The notes under the pieces were generated by a model, which saw only the letters and a list, made by a program, of their open reading frames with translations, was not told where the DNA came from and did not search any database. 6,738 bases of DNA from Nitrosomonadales bacterium. GTDB taxonomy: Bacteria > Pseudomonadota > Gammaproteobacteria > Burkholderiales > Methylophilaceae. The first letter of the stretch is position 1. Every line of letters starts with the position of its first letter. Below, one piece after another: positions 1 through 4,249 of the stretch. The stretch lies in contig JABHXS010000072.1 of NCBI GenBank assembly GCA_018657165.1, positions 1 to 6,738 of the forward strand, given 5' to 3'. Both the position numbers and the translations under genes were made by a program.

Positions 1-765
1 CCAATAATTTAAATTATGTAAGCAACGTGCATTCTTTTTTGCATAGGCAGAAGTTTCATAATGATCAAATCGTGCTTTGTTTAGTTCATGTCTGATCAAT
101 TCATATATTTCTGCACTTTTTTCTTCATCTGGTAATTTAGGGGGGAATTTATTGAAAAGAGTATTGGGTTCTATAGTTAGGTGATAATAAGAAATATGTG
201 AGACGCCAACGTCAAGCGCCTTGGCGATGTCATATTTAACATCTGTGAGACTTTGACTAGGCAAAGCAAACATTAAATCAATATTCACCTTATCAAAAAT
301 TTTTACTGCTAGATTAGCAGCATCAAAAGCCTCTTTAGGGTTGTGAATGCGCTCTAGTTTTTTTAAATGTTCATGATTAAAACTTTGAACACCTAGTGAC
401 ATTCTATTGATGCCAACATCTTTATAACCATAAAAATGTTGCTTATCAAATGTACCGGGATTAGCTTCAATTGTAATTTCACAATTTTTATTTAAGCCAA
501 AATTTTTATCTAGTTTCTGTATAAGGCGATCAAAAGCCTTAGGACTAAATAAACTAGGTGTTCCGCCACCAAAAAAAATTGAATGTATAGATCTTTTAGA
601 ATCAATATTAAAATTTTCTATTTGTTTAATCAAAGCGCTTGTGTATACCTCCTCATTATTTTTAATATGCTGATCTTTAAATTCGTGAGAATTGAAGTCA
701 CAATAAGGACATTTATGAATACACCAAGGTATGTGAATATAAATAGAGAGTGGAGCGAATTTCAT
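1..765 (-). CDS. hemW: HemW, radical-SAM heme chaperone (partial, C-terminus beyond the left edge)
   Basis: HemW is a cytoplasmic radical-SAM protein that binds heme and passes it to target proteins; it was long misannotated as an oxygen-independent coproporphyrinogen III oxidase. The reading frame is open from the ATG at 765-763 to position 1, giving 255 codons of the roughly 380 usual for the family. Visible motifs are the iron-sulfur cluster cysteines C15, C19 and C22 (CIHKCPYC), GGGTPS at residues 66-71, EITIEANPGT at 96-105, GVQSF at 125-129, LTIEPNT at 196-202, YETSAYA at 236-242 and the HemW-type HNLNYW at the cut edge. As I recall the E. coli protein, several of these match it exactly. 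The ATG is the first possible start in this frame and lies 25 bp after the upstream small gene; no strong ribosome-binding site is seen. Family-level confidence is high, and the motifs favour HemW over true HemN. Adjacency of rdgB and hemW also occurs in E. coli. Confidence 0.95.
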   Translation of the reverse strand, partial: MKFAPLSIYIHIPWCIHKCPYCDFNSHEFKDQHIKNNEEVYTSALIKQIENFNIDSKRSIHSIFFGGGTPSLFSPKAFDRLIQKLDKNFGLNKNCEITIEANPGTFDKQHFYGYKDVGINRMSLGVQSFNHEHLKKLERIHNPKEAFDAANLAVKIFDKVNIDLMFALPSQSLTDVKYDIAKALDVGVSHISYYHLTIEPNTLFNKFPPKLPDEEKSAEIYELIRHELNKARFDHYETSAYAKKNARCLHNLNYW

Positions 766-790
766 GCTTAGAGAAAACGTAAAAACAAAA

Positions 791-1015
791 TTATTTTTTC
801 TTTATAGGGCTGTCAAGACTTTCAATTAGGGTAAAAAGAGCTTTTTTCATTTGCTCATCTGAAACTTCCATTAGTATTCCGTCATCAAATGCATCTTGAG
901 TCATTTGCTTTAATTCATCAAAGTTTTCGTTCATTACCTTAACTTTTTCAGTGCAGGATACAATAGATTTATCATCTCTTATCCAAATGGGCCATTTTAA
1001 ATTTTTATTTGCCAT
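791..1015 (-). CDS. Small protein of unknown function between rdgB and hemW
   Basis: This encodes a 74-residue, soluble-looking protein with no signal peptide or membrane segment. I do not recognise a named domain. The N-terminal part has two tryptophans (KWPIWIRDD, W8 and W11), then a cysteine in IVSCTEKVKV (C21), followed by acidic, probably helical sequence (residues about 28-67) and a lysine-rich end (IKKK). The ATG at 1015-1013 overlaps the last 11 bases of rdgB in another frame, and no Shine-Dalgarno sequence precedes it, so translation is probably coupled to rdgB termination. The gene ends in TAA, 25 bp before hemW. Its reality is supported by the tight fit between two conserved genes, the balanced composition and the lack of any competing frame. 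My impression is that similar small proteins occur at this place in other Betaproteobacteria, but that is memory, not a search. The function is unknown. Confidence 0.75.
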   Translation of the reverse strand: MANKNLKWPIWIRDDKSIVSCTEKVKVMNENFDELKQMTQDAFDDGILMEVSDEQMKKALFTLIESLDSPIKKK

Positions 1016-1601
1016 AAAGTATTTTAAGTTTATGTTTTAACTTTTGCAAAGCTTGACCACGATGACTGATTTTGTTTTTTAATTCAAAGCTTAATTCAGC
1101 TGCTGACTGATCTGTCTTAAAATCCATAAAAATAGGATCATACCCAAAACCATTGACACCTTTTGGGGAAGATAAAATTTCACCCTGCCAAACGCCTTCC
1201 GCAATGATCGGTTGGGGGTCGTCGTAGGAGGTAATAAAAACTATTGCACAATAGTAATGAGCTTTTCTATTTTTTTCATTTTTAAGAAGATCTAACAATT
1301 TATCGTTATTTTTTTTATCGCTAGCACCCTCCCCTGAAAATCTAGCCGATAAAACACCTGGCCTTCCTTTTAGTGCTTCAACACATAAGCCAGAATCATC
1401 TGCAATAGCGGGAAGATTAGACGCTTTTGAGGCGAATCTTGCTTTAGTTAGTGCATTTTCCAAAAATGTTCCGTAGGGCTCTTCAGCTTCTCCAATATTA
1501 AGGTCTGATTGTGCAATTGTTTTGATTGGCAAATCACGAAGTAATGTTTTAATTTCAGATAATTTTTTGACATTATTTGTGGATAAAATAATTTTTTGCA
1601 T
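1005..1601 (-). CDS. rdgB: RdgB, dITP/XTP (non-canonical purine NTP) pyrophosphatase
   Basis: This Ham1/RdgB-family enzyme hydrolyses dITP, ITP and XTP to monophosphates and pyrophosphate, keeping deaminated purines out of DNA and RNA; it acts in the cytoplasm, usually as a dimer needing Mg2+. The 198-residue length matches E. coli RdgB (197). Visible motifs are the N-terminal nucleotide loop STNNVKK (7-13), TFLENALTKA (45-54) with the metal-binding glutamate region, AIADDSGL (65-72) with the expected catalytic aspartate at D69, SARFSGEGA (85-93), GFGYDPIF (151-158) and SHRGQAL (179-185). All family landmarks are intact, so activity is expected. The ATG at 1601-1599 lies 7 bp after the rph stop with no clear ribosome-binding site, which suggests translation follows from rph. 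The 3' end overlaps the next small gene by 11 bp. The rph-rdgB-hemW order groups RNA maturation, nucleotide sanitation and heme trafficking in one apparent operon. Confidence 0.97.
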   Translation of the reverse strand: MQKIILSTNNVKKLSEIKTLLRDLPIKTIAQSDLNIGEAEEPYGTFLENALTKARFASKASNLPAIADDSGLCVEALKGRPGVLSARFSGEGASDKKNNDKLLDLLKNEKNRKAHYYCAIVFITSYDDPQPIIAEGVWQGEILSSPKGVNGFGYDPIFMDFKTDQSAAELSFELKNKISHRGQALQKLKHKLKILYGK

Positions 1602-1608
1602 AGAAGTA

Positions 1609-2322
1609 TTATTTGAGAACGTCTTTTTGAATTTGTATTAGTTCAGCAATACCTTGTTCTGCTAAAAGGATTATATTATTCATTTCATCTTTGCTAAAGG
1701 GCTCTCCTTCAGCGGTCCCTTGAATTTCAACAAAGTTTCCTTGCCCAGTCATTACGATATTCATATCGGTATCACAGTTTGAATCTTCAGCGTAATCAAG
1801 GTCTATCAAAACCTCTTCATCTTTTATCCCAAGCGAAATTGCTGCCACAGCATCTTTTAAAGGAGAGGTTTTAAGAGTCCCATTTTCTATGAGGGGGTTA
1901 ATGGCATCACAGAGCGCAACATATGCACCAGTAATGCTAGCTGTTCTCGTTCCACCGTCAGCTTGAATGACGTCGCAGTCAATATGAACAGTTCTTTCGC
2001 CTAACTTTCCTAAGTCAATAATAGCCCTTAGGCTTCGGCCTATTAATCTTTGTATTTCTTGGGTTCTTCCTGATTGTTTGCCTCTTGCTGATTCTCTAGG
2101 CATGCGAGTTGAAGTTGATCTTGGAAGCATTCCATACTCAGCAGTTACCCATCCCTGATTTTTACCCTTTAAAAATGACGGCACTTTTTCTTCTATGCTT
2201 GCATTGCAAATAACATGAGTATCACCACATTTTATTAATACAGATCCCTCGGCATGTTTTGTATAATTTCTTATAATTTCAATATGTCTAATTTCATTAT
2301 TGGCTCTGTCCGTCGATCTCAT
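1609..2322 (-). CDS. rph: RNase PH (tRNA 3'-end phosphorolytic exoribonuclease)
   Basis: RNase PH trims nucleotides from the 3' ends of tRNA precursors and other structured RNAs, using phosphate and releasing nucleoside diphosphates; it normally forms a hexameric ring. The 237 residues match the family length (238 in E. coli). Landmarks are the N-terminal MRSTDRANNEIR, the basic segment STRMPRESARGKQSGR ending at R86, QRLIGRSLRA (91-100), DCDVIQADGGTRTASITG (115-132) containing the phosphate-binding G124-T125-R126, the DYAEDS and DTDMN motifs supplying the expected metal-binding aspartates D180 and D186, and EIQGTAEG (199-206). The protein therefore looks catalytically complete, unlike the frameshifted rph of E. 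coli K-12. The ATG at 2322-2320 is supported by an AAAGGA ribosome-binding site five bases upstream. It is the first gene of the minus-strand block, divergent from yicC as in E. coli, and is followed by rdgB after 7 bp. Confidence 0.97.
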   Translation of the reverse strand: MRSTDRANNEIRHIEIIRNYTKHAEGSVLIKCGDTHVICNASIEEKVPSFLKGKNQGWVTAEYGMLPRSTSTRMPRESARGKQSGRTQEIQRLIGRSLRAIIDLGKLGERTVHIDCDVIQADGGTRTASITGAYVALCDAINPLIENGTLKTSPLKDAVAAISLGIKDEEVLIDLDYAEDSNCDTDMNIVMTGQGNFVEIQGTAEGEPFSKDEMNNIILLAEQGIAELIQIQKDVLK

Positions 2323-2327
2323 AAATG

Positions 2328-2333
2328 TCCTTT
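2328..2333 (-). promoter_or_regulatory. Ribosome-binding site of rph
   Basis: On the minus strand AAAGGA sits five bases before the ATG of rph. It is a good Shine-Dalgarno match and the clearest one in the minus-strand block. It fixes the rph start; the genes behind it lack comparable sites and probably depend on translational coupling. Confidence 0.75.
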
Positions 2334-2350
2334 AATTGTCTTGAATGGTG

Positions 2351-2356
2351 ATTATA
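2351..2356 (-). promoter_or_regulatory. Candidate -10 element for the rph-rdgB-hemW operon
   Basis: On the minus strand this reads TATAAT, a perfect sigma70 -10 hexamer, about 28 bases upstream of the rph start codon. No good -35 hexamer stands at the usual spacing; that position falls inside the inverted repeat at 2363-2396. In AT-rich DNA a TATAAT can arise by chance, but this one sits where a promoter is needed, between divergent genes. A start site near 2344 would give a leader of about 20 bases. Inference from position and motif only. Confidence 0.5.
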
Positions 2357-2362
2357 ATCTAA

Positions 2363-2396
2363 AGATATTAAATAAGCTCCGGAGAATTTAATGTTT
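2363..2396. repeat. Inverted repeat in the rph/yicC divergent promoter region (operator candidate)
   Basis: The arms 2363-2373 (AGATATTAAAT) and 2386-2396 (ATTTAATGTTT) pair over 11 positions, counting two G-T pairs; the inner seven (ATTAAAT with ATTTAAT) are perfect. They enclose a 12-base centre containing CTCCGGAG, itself a perfect 8-base palindrome and unusually GC-rich for this region. No T-tract follows on either strand, so it does not look like an intrinsic terminator. It lies between the two candidate promoters and would cover the -35 position of the rph promoter, which suits a regulator-binding site. Chance inverted repeats between AT-rich arms are common, so confidence in function is low. 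Confidence 0.3.
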
Positions 2397-2405
2397 CTTA
2401 CCCTA

Positions 2406-2433
2406 TTAATAAATTAGATTGTTAAACTATATT
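2406..2433 (+). promoter_or_regulatory. Candidate sigma70-like promoter for yicC-gmk-rpoZ-spoT
   Basis: TTAATA (2406-2411) and TATATT (2428-2433), 16 bases apart, match the -35 and -10 consensus at four and five of six positions. An alternative -10 is TATAAG at 2435-2440, without a good -35 partner. Transcription would start around 2440, some 25 bases before yicC. This is the only upstream gap of useful size for the whole plus-strand block. The match is modest and the region AT-rich, so the exact hexamers are uncertain. Confidence 0.35.
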
Positions 2434-2451
2434 GTATAAGTTGAACAATTT

Positions 2452-2458
2452 AAAAGGG
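2452..2458 (+). promoter_or_regulatory. Ribosome-binding site of yicC
   Basis: AAAAGGG lies six bases before the ATG at 2465 and supports that start. It is one of the better Shine-Dalgarno matches in the window. Confidence 0.65.
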
Positions 2459-2464
2459 CTATAA

Positions 2465-3328
2465 ATGATTTCAAGTATGACAAGTTTTTACACGGTTTCC
2501 AAAGAAACTAATCATGGTTGTTTGGTTGTGGAATTAAAAACCTTAAATAGTAGATTTTTTGATTTACAAATGAGACTAAGTGACGAGCTACGAGTGCATG
2601 AGCCGAGCATTAGAAAAAAAATATCTAAAATTATCGCAAGGGGAAAAATTGAATGTAAAATTTACTTAAAAGTTAGAGAAAATTTATCTGAAATTAAAAA
2701 TGATGATATTAAGAATATAAAAAAAATAATAAAATCCGTTGAAAAAATTGCCTCCCTGATTAAAAACGCAAAACAAATTAGCCCAGTAGATATCATTCAT
2801 CTTCATAGTGAAAAAGGAAATCAACCAAGCTATAAGGGGTTAAATGAAACATTATTAAACTTGGTCGATGATTCATTAAAAAAAATAATTGCCGATCGCC
2901 AGCGTGAAGGTAAAAAAATTAAACAATTAATTTTATCTAGAGTTGCAAGGATAGAAAAAGAAGTGAGGAAAGTTAGGAAAACGGTGCCAAAGTTTATTGA
3001 TGCTCATCAAAGAAAAATTATTAAAAAATTCAAAGATGCTTTAATTAATTTTGATCAAGATAAAATAAAACAAGAGCTAGTAACTTTTATACAAAAAGGC
3101 GATGTTGAAGAGGAGTTAGACAGACTAGATTCGCATTCCCATGAATTAAGAAGGTTATTAAATTTATCAGAACCAGTCGGGAAAAAAATAGATTTTTTAA
3201 TGCAAGAATTTAATCGAGAGGCCAACACACTAGGCTCAAAAGCTATAGCAGTAGAAATATCTCAATCGGGAGTTGAGTTAAAAGTATTAATAGAACAAAT
3301 AAGAGAGCAAATTCAAAATATTGAATAA
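2465..3328 (+). CDS. yicC: YicC/YloC-family endoribonuclease
   Basis: YicC-family proteins were long known only as stress-related proteins of unknown function; more recent work describes them as a distinct family of endoribonucleases, and E. coli YicC has been linked to small-RNA turnover with PNPase. At 287 residues it has the same length as E. coli YicC. The N-terminal YicC_N-like part starts with MISSMTSF, followed by LKTLNSRFFDL (25-35) and ARGKIECKI (58-66). The C-terminal DUF1732 part carries VEEELDRLDSH, KKIDFLMQEFNREANTL and ends with LKVLIEQIREQIQNIE, nearly identical to the E. coli tail as I recall it. The middle (about residues 70-190) is lysine-rich and much less conserved, predicted helical. 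The ATG at 2465 has a good ribosome-binding site. It is the first gene of the plus-strand block, 15 bp before gmk in the same frame, and divergent from rph, as in E. coli. Confidence 0.95.
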   Translation: MISSMTSFYTVSKETNHGCLVVELKTLNSRFFDLQMRLSDELRVHEPSIRKKISKIIARGKIECKIYLKVRENLSEIKNDDIKNIKKIIKSVEKIASLIKNAKQISPVDIIHLHSEKGNQPSYKGLNETLLNLVDDSLKKIIADRQREGKKIKQLILSRVARIEKEVRKVRKTVPKFIDAHQRKIIKKFKDALINFDQDKIKQELVTFIQKGDVEEELDRLDSHSHELRRLLNLSEPVGKKIDFLMQEFNREANTLGSKAIAVEISQSGVELKVLIEQIREQIQNIE

Positions 3329-3343
3329 AATTATATTAACGTT

Positions 3344-3979
3344 ATGACAGAAAACAATAAGAAAGGTAGGTTATTTATCGTTACCGCTCCTTCGGGGGCA
3401 GGGAAAACTTCACTTGTAAAAGCGTTGGTTGAGCTATGCCCCGAGATAAAAATTTCTATCTCACATACAACTAGACAACCAAGAGAAGGTGAAAGAGAGG
3501 GGATTGAGTATTACTTCGTAAATAATGAAGCTTTTGATTATTTAAAAAATAAAGATGAGTTTTTAGAAAGTGCGGAATGTCATGGTGCGCAATACGGAAC
3601 AGCAATGGCTCCTGTGAAATCAACTCTGAAAATGGGCACAGATATTATCTTAGAGATAGATTATCAAGGTGCTTTAAACGTAAAGAAGATTTTTTCTGAA
3701 GCAGTAAGTATATTTATTATTCCACCTTCAATGGCTGTTTTAAAAGAAAGATTAGAAGGGCGAGGCCAAAATTCAAAAGCTGATATTAAGGTACGTTTAG
3801 CGGCAGCTAAAGAAGAAATCAGCCATCTTGAAAAATTTGATTATGTTATAATCAATAATAAGTTTGAGAAAGCATTGAGTGATTTAAAATCTGTGTTTAA
3901 AGATTCTCCTGAATCTAAAAATTTAGAAACTAAAAAACAAAAAAGGATTTTTCAGAGCTTAATTGACTCAATAAAATAA
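3344..3979 (+). CDS. gmk: Guanylate kinase
   Basis: Guanylate kinase phosphorylates GMP (and dGMP) to GDP with ATP, an essential step towards GTP, dGTP and (p)ppGpp. The 211 residues match the family (207 in E. coli). The P-loop APSGAGKT lies at 15-22 with K21 contacting ATP phosphates. The GMP-binding signature runs from TTRQPREGE (42-50) to GIEYYF (53-58), including R44, R47 and Y56. ILEIDYQGA (102-110) is the second nucleotide-site strand, and the lid region holds LEGRGQNS (137-144) and VRLAAAKEEI (150-159). All are intact. The C-terminal 20 residues form a lysine-rich tail. The ATG at 3344 is the first standard start after the in-frame yicC stop at 3326-3328, but no Shine-Dalgarno sequence is evident, so translation may be coupled to yicC. 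rpoZ follows after 23 bp. Confidence 0.98.
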   Translation: MTENNKKGRLFIVTAPSGAGKTSLVKALVELCPEIKISISHTTRQPREGEREGIEYYFVNNEAFDYLKNKDEFLESAECHGAQYGTAMAPVKSTLKMGTDIILEIDYQGALNVKKIFSEAVSIFIIPPSMAVLKERLEGRGQNSKADIKVRLAAAKEEISHLEKFDYVIINNKFEKALSDLKSVFKDSPESKNLETKKQKRIFQSLIDSIK

Positions 3980-4002
3980 TATAATTTGGAGCAACAAAAA
4001 TA

Positions 4003-4215
4003 ATGGCAAGAATAACCGTAGATGATTGTTTAGAAAAAATACCTAACAGATTTCAATTAACACTTGTAGCAGCCCTAAGATCAAGACAACTTGTAAATGG
4101 AGCTGAGCCATTAATTGATATGGAAGGATCGAGAGATAAATCTTCAGTCATAGCCCTTAAAGAAATTGCAGCAGGGTTAATTGGGGAAGAAATTTTAATT
4201 CAGAATCCAGGGTAA
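4003..4215 (+). CDS. rpoZ: RNA polymerase omega subunit
   Basis: Omega is the small RNA polymerase subunit that helps fold and assemble beta-prime; in E. coli it also forms, with beta-prime, ppGpp binding site 1. The 70-residue protein starts MARITVDDCLEKIPNRFQLTLVAA, split here into the N-terminal MARIT (2-5 being the ppGpp-site residues in E. coli) and the conserved NRFQLTLVAALRSRQL (15-30). VIALKEIAAGLI (49-60) matches the conserved central helix. The E. coli protein (91 residues) has a longer C-terminal tail, absent here; short omega proteins are normal in Betaproteobacteria, so this is not a truncation. TTGGAG at 3986-3991, 11 bases before the ATG, is a plausible ribosome-binding site at slightly long spacing. 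The gmk-rpoZ-spoT order is the same as in E. coli. Confidence 0.97.
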   Translation: MARITVDDCLEKIPNRFQLTLVAALRSRQLVNGAEPLIDMEGSRDKSSVIALKEIAAGLIGEEILIQNPG

Positions 4216-4235
4216 TAAAAGATATTTGTTTTTAC

Positions 4236-4240
4236 AGGAG
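4236..4240 (+). promoter_or_regulatory. Ribosome-binding site deciding the TTG start of spoT
   Basis: AGGAG lies nine bases before the TTG at 4250. It is the strongest Shine-Dalgarno match in the plus-strand block. An in-frame TAA at 4244-4246 excludes any start further upstream, and the only other nearby start codon, TTG at 4307, has no such site. The start at 4250 therefore rests mainly on this element. Confidence 0.75.
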
Positions 4241-4249
4241 ATTTAATCA

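Noticed and set aside
571..578. Run of eight A bases within hemW as a possible frameshift or slippage site
   Set aside because: The hemW frame is intact on both sides of the run, giving SIFFGGGTPS as expected, so no sequence error or programmed shift is needed.
1..765. Oxygen-independent coproporphyrinogen III oxidase (HemN) for the left-edge gene
   Set aside because: The start MKFAPLSIYIHIPWC, the YETSAYA segment and the HNLNYW motif follow HemW; true HemN is longer and begins its cluster motif after an N-terminal extension.
583..771. A 62-codon open frame on the plus strand
   Set aside because: It lies entirely antisense to hemW, whose frame is continuous with all expected motifs. The translated product shows no recognisable domain and has the look of antisense sequence.
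2363..2396. The inverted repeat read as an intrinsic terminator
   Set aside because: The stem is AT-rich with a 12-base loop, no T-tract follows on either strand, and it sits upstream of both genes rather than after one.
2719..2726. Run of eight A bases within yicC as a possible frameshift site
   Set aside because: The frame continues to the conserved C-terminus and total length equals that of E. coli YicC. Such runs are expected in AT-rich, lysine-rich coding DNA.
4216..4249. A possible separate promoter for spoT in the rpoZ-spoT gap
   Set aside because: The 34-bp gap is mostly ribosome-binding site and AT-rich spacer; no paired -35 and -10 hexamers are convincing, so read-through from upstream is the simpler view.
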